Made by a program: the position numbers and the translations under genes
Notes under the pieces: model-generated
Seen by the model: only the letters and a program-made list of their open reading frames with translations
What the model was told of the DNA's origin: nothing
The model's database searches: none
Shown here: one piece after another, positions 25,568 to 34,034 of the stretch
Layout: every line of letters starts with the position of its first letter
How positions within the stretch are numbered: the stretch's first letter is position 1
Source: Panacagrimonas perspica
GTDB lineage: Bacteria; Pseudomonadota; Gammaproteobacteria; Nevskiales; Nevskiaceae
DNA length: 64,000 nucleotides
Direction: 5' to 3'
Assembly (NCBI RefSeq): GCF_004364935.1
Contig: NZ_SOBT01000011.1
Coordinates: 401,598 to 465,597, forward strand

Positions 25568-28482
25568 ATAGTCCCCCTGAAGACGTGCAACGCGCGCTCA
25601 AAAAATACTTCGGGCGGCTAAAGCGCACAGGGCAAAAGTTGCCACCGCCTGGACCCAACGGTAAGGGAAACGGAAAGAAGGCAGCGCAGTTTGTAAACAT
25701 TGCCGAGATTGCCCGACAGATCAGTTTGCCGAGGCATCGGCTGTACCAAGATGGCTTTGCGTATCGGCTGATCGAGGAAGCAGTCGAAGAGATCGGAGTC
25801 GCTGAACCCATCGTCGGATCCGTTGACGAACGGATAATCGTCGTTCAGGACGATGCTATTAAGCACTTTGAGGCATCCGCATTCACGTTTCGTCGACTTC
25901 GAAAAATCTTTCCATCGATCGTGTACGGCGATCAGTATGAGAATCGACTGGTACTTTCGTTGCCGCTCATACCCGACGGAGACGAGCGATGGCCGGACAG
26001 TACTTCGAAGATCGATAGGTTAAAAATCGCGCTGATCAACGAGTCAGAGTATGCAAGTCCGCCGCAGACTCAGGAGGAATTTGAGGAGCGGGCGAAACTG
26101 TTTGCCAAGCTCCGCATTTTCTCCGTCTATCGCGTGCCAGAGTCCTGGATTTTCAGCGCTTGTGAAATCATCTATTGCGCAAACGGTGGGCACCTACCAT
26201 CGTTATTCGAAGTCCGAAGTCTTGTATGGGGAACGACGAAGAAGGCGCCGAACATCGTGGACCGATGGGACTCGAGAGCGGCAACAGGTAGCACTTGGAG
26301 TATCGACGAGATCGCCGATGTCGTGAATCTTTGGAGGGTGAAGCAGAAGAAATACCTTCCGCCTTCAATCTCGACAGGGAGACCCGCGACCATTGAGCAT
26401 TTCCGTCAGGCGATGAAGAGGGTCGGCAATCTGCCTTTCACTTGCTTGGACAAGGATGCAGGGAGTGAATATACGGCGCCGAACGCCGAACTCATCGCAT
26501 TTGTTTGCAAGATCGAGGACCAAGCCCTTCGAAATAGCATCGGTCTGGTGGCCGCAATTCAATCTGCGAACAAGGTTAAGCAGATTGCGATTATTGGGCG
26601 TGCTAGATCTATCGTCGCTCGAATTCGAGACATCAGCGAAGAGCTAACGGCGTGGGATTTCACGACCTCCACGCCTGACGCTGCGATCAAAGGCGTTTTT
26701 GACGGCACGATTTGCAAGGCCTACTCGAAATCGAAACGGGAGCGATTTCCCTTTTTGTGGCGGGAGGTTGCTAGAGCGTACGAACGGCACCAGGCCAAGC
26801 TGGGAGTTGAAGACGCTCGCCGTCTGATCCGATTCGCAATCAAACACCCGAGGGACGATGCCCAGTATCGAAACGTATCGCTGTGGCGTGCGATGCAAGC
26901 GCGTACCCGAAAGGAAAGGAAGGCGAAAGTTGAAGAGCTTTCGTTGGATTTCGCGGGCCTCCGTTTTCTCATTGAAATTCGAACGAATATCGCGCGGCGT
27001 TTGGAAGAGGCGACAAACGTAGCGGTGGCGGAGGTGAAGAAGCTGGGCCTTCCCTTGCCGCACGACTTTGCCTACAGAGACACCATTCACTACGAGGACC
27101 GCAGAACTCCGATCGTCCAGATGGTCAAGCTGCGGCTCCATTCGGTGGACAGTTTGCGAGCGATGTCGAAGGTGAAGCCGAAGTCCAGGAAACGCGAGGA
27201 CGCAAACGAACCCGTTCCCATCGTCGAATTTCTCTCTATCGAAGCAGAGGAAGGCAGCGCCGGAACCGAAGAGTTTTGGTTCGCTCCCCTGATCAAGGGC
27301 CAGTTCTTCAACTCCGAGCACAAGGCAGCGTCGGCTGAGGTACAGCGCTTTCGCAAGAGAGTCCTCTCGGGTGTCGAGCTGGTAGGTCGCCAGATCGGGC
27401 GGCTTCCGGTTGGGTTTGCAGCAGGTCTTCCGGAGCCGTGGTCAAGCCGCCTGCGTCCGGTTGTTAACGATCTAACGGATCGCGTTGGCCTGCAGCTGTT
27501 CTATCCGCGAGGGATATACGCGACGTGTCTTTATGGACGCGCGATGCTTAGAACACAGACAGTGACGGGTGCCCGAATAGGAGAGGTCCTCCAGGTCGCG
27601 ACCTCTCCAGGACGGATCAAGCACGAGCGGGTCCCTGTCGCCTCAGGTGCGCCGAAGGACATCTTCTGCTTCTCTGCTGTTCCAAAGGGACATACCGAGC
27701 TGTCCGAGTACTTCGTTGACGCAGAGACAATGGAGACGATGCTGGACGTCGCCATCCTAGTCAGACAGATGCGTGGACTTAAGGACGACGAGCAACTCCC
27801 GGTGGTCGCCCCATACCTTAAGGCGCGGGAACTAAAGCGCGATCGCTATCTTTTTCAGGTCAACAGCCGAGCAGTTACGACGGCAGAGGCCAACTTCATC
27901 TATCGATTCTTGCTGTGGGGGAAGCATTCCCACGTTGAGACGCACACCGTGCGTCACGCGGTGGCGAATCTGTTGGACCAATTAGGTGTGCCGGAAGAGG
28001 TTATTGCTGAGATGTTGAAGCAGAAGGACCTCAGCGCCACCCGCTACTACAAGCAAGCGACGCGAAGGCAGGTTCTTTCGGCTGCCGAGTTCCTGTTTCG
28101 CCCGCAGGTGGATTGGTCTGACGTGACTACTACTTCCCAGAGACTGGGAGCCGAGCGAGCGGCTGTTTTTCTTGAAAGCCTGGAGTCTGTTGGTCGCTTG
28201 AGCGGCGCGTACACCCACGTACTAGGCGGAATCTGCACCGTATCGCACGCGTGCGCCGCGAAGTTCAGTTGCGTCAACTGCGCAGGAAAGATCCCGGATC
28301 CGGCCAAGCGTGATCAGGTGGAGGTAAAGCTCGTTGATGCGCGCCGCTGGAAGCAGTACGCCGAGAAAGAGAATTTGGGGGCTGAGGTCCGTAAGGCGGC
28401 AGCTGCTATCAATGATTGCGAAGCAGAGCTACGAGAAATGGATCTGATCCAGCTGGCGAAAAAGAATCGTGCTTCAAAATGA
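25564..28482 (+). CDS. Large tyrosine recombinase, TnpB-like (972 aa)
   Basis: The C-terminal third carries the catalytic residues: R671 in TGARIGEVL, H794 and R797 in HTVRHAV, and tandem tyrosines Y828/Y829 in ATRYYKQAT. The roughly 600 residues ahead of it have no motif I recognise; Tn554 TnpB is a shorter relative with the same C-terminal pattern. A Cys cluster (CTVSHACAAKFSCVNCAGK, near residue 905) could bind zinc, followed by a helical tail. Translation is coupled to the preceding recombinase by an ATGA overlap. Together they probably catalyse excision and insertion of the whole element. Confidence 0.82.
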   Translation: MNSPPEDVQRALKKYFGRLKRTGQKLPPPGPNGKGNGKKAAQFVNIAEIARQISLPRHRLYQDGFAYRLIEEAVEEIGVAEPIVGSVDERIIVVQDDAIKHFEASAFTFRRLRKIFPSIVYGDQYENRLVLSLPLIPDGDERWPDSTSKIDRLKIALINESEYASPPQTQEEFEERAKLFAKLRIFSVYRVPESWIFSACEIIYCANGGHLPSLFEVRSLVWGTTKKAPNIVDRWDSRAATGSTWSIDEIADVVNLWRVKQKKYLPPSISTGRPATIEHFRQAMKRVGNLPFTCLDKDAGSEYTAPNAELIAFVCKIEDQALRNSIGLVAAIQSANKVKQIAIIGRARSIVARIRDISEELTAWDFTTSTPDAAIKGVFDGTICKAYSKSKRERFPFLWREVARAYERHQAKLGVEDARRLIRFAIKHPRDDAQYRNVSLWRAMQARTRKERKAKVEELSLDFAGLRFLIEIRTNIARRLEEATNVAVAEVKKLGLPLPHDFAYRDTIHYEDRRTPIVQMVKLRLHSVDSLRAMSKVKPKSRKREDANEPVPIVEFLSIEAEEGSAGTEEFWFAPLIKGQFFNSEHKAASAEVQRFRKRVLSGVELVGRQIGRLPVGFAAGLPEPWSSRLRPVVNDLTDRVGLQLFYPRGIYATCLYGRAMLRTQTVTGARIGEVLQVATSPGRIKHERVPVASGAPKDIFCFSAVPKGHTELSEYFVDAETMETMLDVAILVRQMRGLKDDEQLPVVAPYLKARELKRDRYLFQVNSRAVTTAEANFIYRFLLWGKHSHVETHTVRHAVANLLDQLGVPEEVIAEMLKQKDLSATRYYKQATRRQVLSAAEFLFRPQVDWSDVTTTSQRLGAERAAVFLESLESVGRLSGAYTHVLGGICTVSHACAAKFSCVNCAGKIPDPAKRDQVEVKLVDARRWKQYAEKENLGAEVRKAAAAINDCEAELREMDLIQLAKKNRASK

Positions 28483-28727
28483 ATTTGCGATTCGCCGGCG
28501 GGTCGACGAAGTGCGCGTGCGAGGCGCTGGGCAGCTAGAAGCGCTAGTGAGTTCAGGTCGCGAAGGCGGGTCGGCAGGTGGCCGCTCTAAGGGTGAGCCC
28601 AATGGCATCTGTGCTCGAGGCCCACTCCTCCGGCCGGATGGGGTTATCGATCAACAGGCAACCTTTGGCAGGGCGCCGCAGGCATCGTAGCCACGCGCAG
28701 AGATCAAGTTTGGAAATGAAATGTAAG
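28483..28727. other. Non-coding leader ahead of the KfrA-like gene
   Basis: About 245 bases with only a weak 73-codon open frame (28469-28690) that overlaps the recombinase end and has atypical composition. I see no supported gene here. The stretch ends in the AT-rich operator described next. Confidence 0.4.
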
Positions 28728-28767
28728 GTAATGTAATGTAATTAACATTACGTTGCCCCTACATTAC
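28728..28767. promoter_or_regulatory. Probable autoregulatory operator of the KfrA-like protein
   Basis: Four copies of the 7-mer GTAATGT: two direct copies at 28728 and 28733, and two inverted (ACATTAC) at 28745 and 28761. The central pair makes the near-perfect palindrome GTAATGTAATTAACATTAC at 28733-28751. It lies 14-50 bases before the start codon at 28781, as expected for autorepression. Confidence 0.7.
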
Positions 28768-28780
28768 AGCGAGTTAATCA

Positions 28781-29419
28781 ATGGCAAGCTTGACGATCAA
28801 GGACGTGGCTGATGCCGTCGCTGCGCTGGAGGCGGCGGGGATATCCGTTAGTGCGAGCTCTGTCAGGGAACGACTCGGCCGAGGGTCGTTCAGCACAATC
28901 GCTCCGCTCCTACGTGCGGTACGCGACCAGCAGCAGCCTGGCGGCAAGGCAAGTGCCCCGCTGGCGATCGAGCGGGACGTGCCCGCAGCTGTGATTGAGC
29001 AGATTGCGGCTGCGGCTAGAAAGGCTGGGGAGGAAGCGTACAAGGCGCTTGCCGCATCCTTGGAGGTCAAAATCGCTGAGGTGACCGCGAATGTTGGCCA
29101 AGAACGCCAGATCATGCGCAGCGACATGGACCAGGTGCTCGCGGATGCTCGAGATGCGAGAGAGCGGGCGCAGGCAGTCGAGGGGGAGCTCCGGGAGGCT
29201 CGCGAGCGGCTTACCGCGGTTGATTCCGAGCGGCTGCGCGCGCAGGAACAATTGCATGGAGAGCAGATACGCCGGGCGACCGAGACGGAGAGCTTGGCTC
29301 GCGAGTTGGCGGCCGCGCAGATGGAACTGAAAGCGGCCCGGGCACGAATCGAGGCGTTGTCAGCGGAGGCAGGAGAGCTTCGCGGACGGCTCGGCGCCTC
29401 TGAGAGGTCAGCTCGTTAA
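28781..29419 (+). CDS. KfrA-like DNA-binding protein (TnpC position)
   Basis: A 212-residue protein with an N-terminal KfrA-type DNA-binding domain (residues 1-60: MASLTIKDVADAVAALEAAG, RERLGRGSFSTIAPLLRAVR). A long Glu/Arg/Ala-rich coiled coil follows (about 110-205). KfrA proteins are plasmid-encoded autoregulators that use coiled coils to oligomerise; in Tn554-type transposons the third gene, tnpC, is a small DNA-binding accessory protein. Order after the two recombinases supports that role. The start ATG lies just behind a clear operator, which suggests self-repression. Confidence 0.85.
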   Translation: MASLTIKDVADAVAALEAAGISVSASSVRERLGRGSFSTIAPLLRAVRDQQQPGGKASAPLAIERDVPAAVIEQIAAAARKAGEEAYKALAASLEVKIAEVTANVGQERQIMRSDMDQVLADARDARERAQAVEGELREARERLTAVDSERLRAQEQLHGEQIRRATETESLARELAAAQMELKAARARIEALSAEAGELRGRLGASERSAR

Positions 29420-30047
29420 GAAGCCTTGGAGCGACTGGCAGCCTCCCGTAAACGAAGCGTCGAGTGGCGCCTCGAAGTACGCCCGCTGAGCTTTAGTGAT
29501 CCGCAGGCTGCGAACACACCCTAACAACGCGCAAGACAACCGACTCAGTCGTCAGCGGTCACCCAAGTTGTACCACCTGTGGCCAGGTCAAAGTGTCCCA
29601 CCCGGTCCTCAGCTCATAGTGTCCCAGGGTGGCCACCGGCTAGTGTATGAACGGCAAGTGTTCTAGGCGTGGGTCGGCTCCCGCTTTTTTCGCACCAATG
29701 AGTTGAAAGTGTCCCAGGTGGCCACCGATCGGGAGGCTGAATTTCTAGGGGGAAAAGGCGTGGCCGGGTGGGATACTTGGGCGCGGCTGGGCAGAACTCC
29801 AGATTGGTTGGGTGTACGGACCCCGATGCAGCACAACTTCTGCCAGCGAACCCATGCAGGCCCAGTCGCCTTGGCCCCTCGTCCGACGAACTGCGAAGCA
29901 GTCCTGATTGCCGCGTGAGCACTCATCGGTTGACGGGCTTCGGCGCTCAGATCACATCGGAACCACTCCCCGGACGCGGCCAACGCCACCGATATTGCAG
30001 GGTCGCGCGGAGGGAGCAAACGAGAGCGTGTCGTCTCCTCGGTGACA
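29420..30047. other. Non-coding stretch with IS-end relics
   Basis: About 630 bases with no gene that I can support. It holds the three GTGTCCCA boxes listed separately and otherwise unremarkable sequence, probably debris of a lost insertion sequence. Confidence 0.5.
29590..29729. repeat. Repeated GTGTCCCA/GGTGGCCACC boxes, probable IS21-like terminus relic
   Basis: Three related boxes: AAAGTGTCCCA at 29590, AGTGTCCCAGGGTGGCCACC from 29618 and AAAGTGTCCCAGGTGGCCAC from 29706. Multiple subterminal copies of such a box are typical of IS21-family ends. No transposase is left nearby, so this looks like a solo end or a decayed element. Confidence 0.5.
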
Positions 30048-30080
30048 CTAAGAACTCCTTAGTATCTAAGGACTTCTTAG
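30048..30080. promoter_or_regulatory. Double palindromic operator upstream of the XRE gene
   Basis: Two 15-bp palindromes, CTAAGAACTCCTTAG (30048-30062) and CTAAGGACTTCTTAG (30066-30080), start 18 bases apart. The same CTAAG-N5-CTTAG motif recurs at 31343 in front of the divergent-end neighbour. The position 38-70 bases before the GTG start fits a repressor site over the promoter. Confidence 0.75.
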
Positions 30081-30117
30081 CAGCGCAGGCTTATGTGAGG
30101 TCAACGATGGCTCTCGC

Positions 30118-30438
30118 GTGGCGCGTCCGACGAAAACCCGCAGTCCCGTGTCAAAACGCTTGAAAGAGCTTCGCGTGCGCGCGGGCATCTCTCAACGTCA
30201 GCTGGGTGTATTGATCGGACTAGATCAGTCGGTGGCGAGCCCTCGCATGAATCAATACGAGCGAGGCGCCCACGAACCTCATTACGGCTTGGTGAGGCGG
30301 ATCGCAGCGGCGTTGCATGCGCCGACGGCCTACTTCTATGCCGATGAGCCTGCTCTAGCGGAGATCATCCTCGCGTACGGCGGTCTCTCTCCCAACGATC
30401 GCAAGAGGGCTGCACTCAAACTGCCTCGGGCTACCTGA
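30118..30438 (+). CDS. XRE-family (Cro/CI-type) transcriptional regulator
   Basis: A 106-residue protein with a full HTH_XRE domain at residues about 12-70 (LKELRVRAGISQRQLGVLIG, VASPRMNQYERGAHEP, RRIAAALHAPTAYFYADE). The GTG start gives MARPTKTRSP. The gene sits behind two copies of a palindromic operator and its 3' end overlaps, tail to tail, a longer gene whose promoter carries a third copy. It probably represses itself and that neighbour. The C-terminal tail is short, so no extra sensor domain is present. Confidence 0.9.
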   Translation: MARPTKTRSPVSKRLKELRVRAGISQRQLGVLIGLDQSVASPRMNQYERGAHEPHYGLVRRIAAALHAPTAYFYADEPALAEIILAYGGLSPNDRKRAALKLPRAT

Positions 30439-31315
30439 AGCCCGTCCTTGCGCGGCGTGCGCCTGGTACGGTGGCCCGCGTCATTGATTCGCGCCCCGCG
30501 AGTCGCTCCCGAGAGGGCACGCGTCCGAGATAGTCGCTCCCAAGTCCGGTGACCTGGTCGGCGAACACGGCCGCCACGGAACTGTGTGTTCGGCCTCTGT
30601 AGTCCGACCATTCCTTGAGGGCCCATCGCTCTGAGATTGCCCGATCGACCCTCTGGTCAATGTACGAAACCAGGGAATCCGAGAGGGTGTGCACCGACGC
30701 TGGGAAGCGCAAGTAGCGGGACGCCGCCTCACGGACTGCCAGCCAGCAGAGATAGAACATCTGGTTCGCCGAGAGCTTACGAAGTCCCCGCTCAAACGCG
30801 GGCACTGCCGCCAACGCCCAGCCCTCATCGAATCGGTGCTCGCCAAGTTCATGGCCAAGAAAGCCAGCGACTTCCGAAATGGCGAGCTCGCGCCAGACGG
30901 TGAAGAGTTCCTCTGTAGCGGCGGGCTGGCGGGCAAGCTCGAGCGTGTGTCGTGCGAGCTGGCCGCTGAGACCTTCGATCGAAGCGAGCGCATCCCCTAA
31001 GCGCCATTCGGGCTCCTGCACGGTGGCGGCGGAGAAAATCCAGCTCCGCCGGGGATCCGAAGACGAACTCCAAACGATCGCGCCGTGCGCCGCGAGTTCT
31101 CGCAGCATCTGAGAGGCCATCTCGGTGTGAGGCGCTAGACGACTTAGGGGTCTTGCGCTTCGAAATGACGTCGCGACGGAGGTATCACCCAGGACTGAGA
31201 GCAGGAACAGGCTCGAGCGAAGGCCAAGCACACCCAACGCCGGATCAACCACTTGCGAGGTGGTCTCGTGGGCAGGGTCGAGCGTGTCGGAACGGCTTGC
31301 CCTCCGCGGCGGCAT
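30431..31315 (-). CDS. Unknown protein (294 aa) convergent with the XRE gene
   Basis: I do not recognise a family. The protein is mostly helical by composition, with Leu-rich stretches (VLGLRSSLFLLSVLGD, MLRELAAHGAIVW, NQMFYLCWLAVREAASRY) but no clear transmembrane segment or signal peptide. A CTAAG-N5-CTTAG palindrome lies 28 bases upstream of its ATG, the same operator as before the XRE gene. The two genes meet tail to tail with an 8-base overlap. It may be an accessory function of the element kept silent by the XRE regulator. Confidence 0.65.
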   Translation of the reverse strand: MPPRRASRSDTLDPAHETTSQVVDPALGVLGLRSSLFLLSVLGDTSVATSFRSARPLSRLAPHTEMASQMLRELAAHGAIVWSSSSDPRRSWIFSAATVQEPEWRLGDALASIEGLSGQLARHTLELARQPAATEELFTVWRELAISEVAGFLGHELGEHRFDEGWALAAVPAFERGLRKLSANQMFYLCWLAVREAASRYLRFPASVHTLSDSLVSYIDQRVDRAISERWALKEWSDYRGRTHSSVAAVFADQVTGLGSDYLGRVPSRERLAGRESMTRATVPGARRARTGFR

Positions 31316-31342
31316 TCGGGCGAATCCAATCGATCTGGGGTA

Positions 31343-31357
31343 CTAAGGATATCTTAG
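31343..31357. promoter_or_regulatory. Third CTAAG-N5-CTTAG palindrome
   Basis: CTAAGGATATCTTAG lies 28 bases upstream of the minus-strand start at 31315. It is the same motif as the pair before the XRE gene, so both genes probably answer to that regulator. Confidence 0.7.
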
Positions 31358-31433
31358 TGATCCAAATGGACACAGCACCGTCTGCCGCCACGGTTAGCGG
31401 CCTTACCCGACCTTTTGGGCCTTCCCGTGGCGC

Positions 31434-31670
31434 CTAGGTACGGCGAACAGCCCCGCTGGGCCGAAACCTGATGGGCTTTGCGCCAACCTGCGCCTCCGGC
31501 GGGAGCGTCGCGATGCGAAGTGCGGCGGCCTGCTGGCCGGAGAACGAGAATGCCTTGCTCAACTCCGGGGTCCAGCCAACACGGCCGGTCTTGCGATCAA
31601 CACAAAGCAACTCATGGAACCCCGGGCTCGCGGGATTTTTAGAGGACGGAATGCGACCGATGTACCACAT
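31434..31670 (-). CDS. Small hypothetical protein, 78 aa
   Basis: The start ATG at 31670 (MWYIGRIPSSKNPASPGFHE) follows a perfect AGGAGG ribosome site with good spacing, which is why I choose it over a longer open frame. The sequence contains DRKTGRVGWTPELSKAFSFS and looks like a folded beta-rich domain, but I recognise no family. It reads toward the unknown 294-residue gene with a gap that holds the palindromic operator. Confidence 0.55.
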   Translation of the reverse strand: MWYIGRIPSSKNPASPGFHELLCVDRKTGRVGWTPELSKAFSFSGQQAAALRIATLPPEAQVGAKPIRFRPSGAVRRT

Positions 31671-31920
31671 AGGTGCGACCTCCTGATGGAGCCGCGCGCA
31701 TGCGTGAGCCCATCGCAAAAGTGGATGGAAGTCACCAGCCGGGGCAGTCATGGTCTGGGTGCCTTACCGAAGCGCGCTACCTTGTTCCTGCCGCGCTTCG
31801 CCCCTGGCTGCAGTACGCCCACCGCATCGGAACGATGGGGCCGCTATTCGGGCTCGAGATCGATGAGCTTGTATGCGAAGAGACTACCGACAGTTGCGCG
31901 CTCTCGGGAAGTCTGGCGCA

Positions 31921-32355
31921 GTGATTCATCGCCATCCGCTAAACGCCATGGCCGGCCCGCTTTATCTCAAAGCGTCTTCGATCAACGGCACCGAGGTGAT
32001 CGCGGAGGCGCTGAACCGGGTGCCCTGTATCTCGAGGAACATCAGCTCCATCGGCTGGTCGCTCGTTATTGATCAAGTAGCCAGTGTCAGCTTCCACGAG
32101 GACATGCTGGCTTTTGCGATCGCCGACAGCTACGAGGAGGGTCGACAGATGCTCCTGGCCTTCGCGACGTTGCTGGACCGCCATTCCGACGACATTGTCG
32201 GTCTCGACGAGTGCAAACTTCAGGCTTGGGTGGTTGGCGAGAGGGTAGGCGTGCCCATCCGCCACCTCTGTTTTCGTTGGTCACGCACCCGCGCAACGAA
32301 CCCTCGAGTGGTCTGGCTCTCCGGCCCGCACAGTGCCCGCCAGCGGCCTCCCTGA
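31921..32355 (+). CDS. Hypothetical protein, about 144 aa
   Basis: Residues MAGPLYLKASSINGTEVIAE through LDECKLQAWVVGERVGVPIR have a protein-like composition. Starts at 31921 (GTG) or 31948 (ATG) are both possible; a GGAAG box precedes the GTG. After about residue 120 the sequence becomes Arg/Pro-rich, so the C-terminus may be read-through or a frameshifted end. No family is recognised. Confidence 0.4.
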   Translation: MIHRHPLNAMAGPLYLKASSINGTEVIAEALNRVPCISRNISSIGWSLVIDQVASVSFHEDMLAFAIADSYEEGRQMLLAFATLLDRHSDDIVGLDECKLQAWVVGERVGVPIRHLCFRWSRTRATNPRVVWLSGPHSARQRPP

Positions 32356-32488
32356 GAGAGGGTTCTCCCAAACTTCGCTCCCGCACTCGAGTGAACGACT
32401 TGCGTCCGATGGACGCGTGGATTCACACGCTCGATGCCACATCGCGAACGGCGCAAACTCCGTCAGCACTCAGTCGGGAGAACATGCA

Positions 32489-32758
32489 ATGGCGCGACAC
32501 ACGATCGAACTGATCATCAACGCCGAAGCCAGCGGCTCGCGTTCGGTCTCGTTGCCGGGTGCAGGCGATCTCGCACATCTCATCGATGTGTTTGGGCTGG
32601 CGCTCACCCTGCTGCCATCTACTCCTTCTTCTGGCGCGCCATCAGCTTCTCCGCAAGGCGACGCCAGGGACCCCACTGAAGAGGCGTCCCGCCGCTCAGA
32701 ACCTTCGCGAACTGCACGTCAGTCATCCGCCCGGGAACGGCTGCGACGAGTTCACTGA
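32489..32758 (+). CDS. Possible small or remnant gene
   Basis: The first 40 codons (MARHTIELIINAEASGSRSV, then LPGAGDLAHLIDVFGLALTL) look like a genuine protein start, perhaps the N-terminus of a larger protein. From about 32619 the frame runs antisense through the better-supported minus-strand gene and becomes low-complexity Ser/Arg. I read this as a truncated gene whose end was replaced. Confidence 0.3.
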   Translation: MARHTIELIINAEASGSRSVSLPGAGDLAHLIDVFGLALTLLPSTPSSGAPSASPQGDARDPTEEASRRSEPSRTARQSSARERLRRVH

Positions 32759-32966
32759 ACTTCGGTATGTGGACCTGGCGGGCAGTTGGCTCACGGTGCG
32801 GCCCGATGAGCAGTTGCATGCCCGTGTCAGATCGCATGAGCTCTTCGATCTCCTCTAGGCTCAATCCTGCCAAGCTATCCACGTGAGACTCCATCGCTGC
32901 CAACTTCTGCAGCGAAGCAGCCTCTTCAAGTCCGCGACGGGGACGCTTAGGGCGAGCACTCTTCAT
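32619..32966 (-). CDS. Hypothetical protein, 115 aa
   Basis: It begins MKSARPKRPRRGLEEAASLQ and continues with LSLEEIEELMRSDTGMQLLI and MTDVQFAKVLSGGTPLQWGP. The second half resembles proteins that bind helical motifs, but I cannot assign a family. The start is chosen at the Lys/Arg-rich N-terminus; upstream codons in frame look random. It is convergent with the small remnant at 32489. Confidence 0.5.
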   Translation of the reverse strand: MKSARPKRPRRGLEEAASLQKLAAMESHVDSLAGLSLEEIEELMRSDTGMQLLIGPHREPTARQVHIPKFSELVAAVPGRMTDVQFAKVLSGGTPLQWGPWRRLAEKLMARQKKE

Positions 32967-33262
32967 GGAGGGGACCGTACGCCAAGTTGGCGAATGTGGG
33001 AACTCTTGCAGCCGTCTCGATGACGAGTCGATCACGCCGCCCAACTAGGTACGCGCTACCAGGCTACGTGGTCACCCATTCTTCCGCCTCGTAATCCGTC
33101 GCAGGTATCGAGACCGACGGCCGATTTTTCATCGGTCGCAAGGGACCGCTTTCAGCCCATCTCGGCCATCGTTTCGGATCCTAGGAGCGGACGGTCGCAA
33201 GCGACAACTCTTGAGACAGCGTCGAAGGTCACCGCACTCTTTGGCGCAATCTCGTCGACCGC

Positions 33263-33472
33263 CTACCGCCCCGATTTTGCTGCACGCGTTGTCGGACTTT
33301 CGCTCATCGGTGGAGGATCCGAGTCTTCGCCCAGCTCAAAGGCTGCGGTAGCGGGCACTTCATGATCAAACATCGCCGACTCGGGCGGTGGAAGACTGTG
33401 CATGATTGCCCAGAAATCGCACTCGGAGAGCTCTTCAAGACTCAGCACCTGCCGGTCAGACTGTCGATTCAT
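33263..33472 (-). CDS. Possible small hypothetical protein, 69 aa
   Basis: A short frame starting MNRQSDRQVLSLEELSECDF with an acidic middle (ATAAFELGEDSDPP). The composition is protein-like but there is no strong ribosome site and no recognised family. It is divergent from the DUF2384 gene. Confidence 0.3.
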   Translation of the reverse strand: MNRQSDRQVLSLEELSECDFWAIMHSLPPPESAMFDHEVPATAAFELGEDSDPPPMSESPTTRAAKSGR

Positions 33473-33669
33473 CTCAGGACCTATCGCGCTGAGTCGCCGC
33501 ATGCTGGAACAATGGCCGCCCGCATGTCGAGAACTCGCGCACTCCAGGACGATCATTCGGGATACGGCCGAAACCCGCCCACCGTCGTTTGTGGAGCGAG
33601 TATTGTGGGCCAAGGTCTTCACCCGATACGGGTTCATTGTCTAGCCGGCATTTTGGCGGGGGAGCATTG

Positions 33670-33873
33670 ATGGACGACAGTAATCCTCGAATCAGGCAAG
33701 CCAATGCCAGAGCCCTCGAAATACTCGAGGATGCGAAGGCAGCTGCACACTGGATTGAGACTCCAAACGTGTCGCTCGGGAACGTCGCGCCGCTGATACT
33801 GCTCGATTCGGATGAGGGCCTGCGACGCGTCTTAGCCGAGCTCTCGGCGATCGAGTACGGACTGCCGATTTGA
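33670..33873 (+). CDS. DUF2384 (MbcA/ParS/Xre antitoxin C-terminal domain) protein, orphan
   Basis: A 67-residue protein whose core, EILEDAKAAAHWIETPNVSL then PLILLDSDEGLRRVLAELSA ending in IEYGLPI, matches the toxin-binding domain of ParS/MbcA/Xre antitoxins (a W-x-x-x-PN block, then a PL..L.S..G...V...L..IEYG block). The DNA-binding N-terminal half of such antitoxins is missing and no RES-domain toxin is seen beside it. It is either a stand-alone antitoxin-like protein or a remnant. A GGCGGGGGAG stretch precedes the ATG. Confidence 0.7.
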   Translation: MDDSNPRIRQANARALEILEDAKAAAHWIETPNVSLGNVAPLILLDSDEGLRRVLAELSAIEYGLPI

Positions 33874-34034
33874 ACTGAGAACTCAGGAGCCAACGACGCG
33901 TATCAGCCCACTGCGGACTGCTGTCGACGGATCCGGCCGGCGCCGAAGCGGACACTGAGTGGCTGGCCAACGGATAGAGGCTTGACGACCCGGACAGAGA
34001 AGGCGGTAGGGCCGTCAAGCCAATGCTCAACTCT

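Noticed and set aside
28469..28690. 73-codon open frame after the large recombinase
   Set aside because: Overlaps the recombinase end, has Arg/Gly-rich random-looking composition and no ribosome site.
33039..33045. GCCCAAC core upstream of intI
   Set aside because: No matching GTTGGGC and no foldable arms within 150 bases on either side, so it is not an attC.
33692..34030. Minus-strand 112-codon frame over the DUF2384 gene
   Set aside because: Ser/Arg-rich antisense shadow of the better-supported plus-strand gene.
33877..34034. Terminator between the DUF2384 gene and intI
   Set aside because: No hairpin followed by a T run could be found on either strand.
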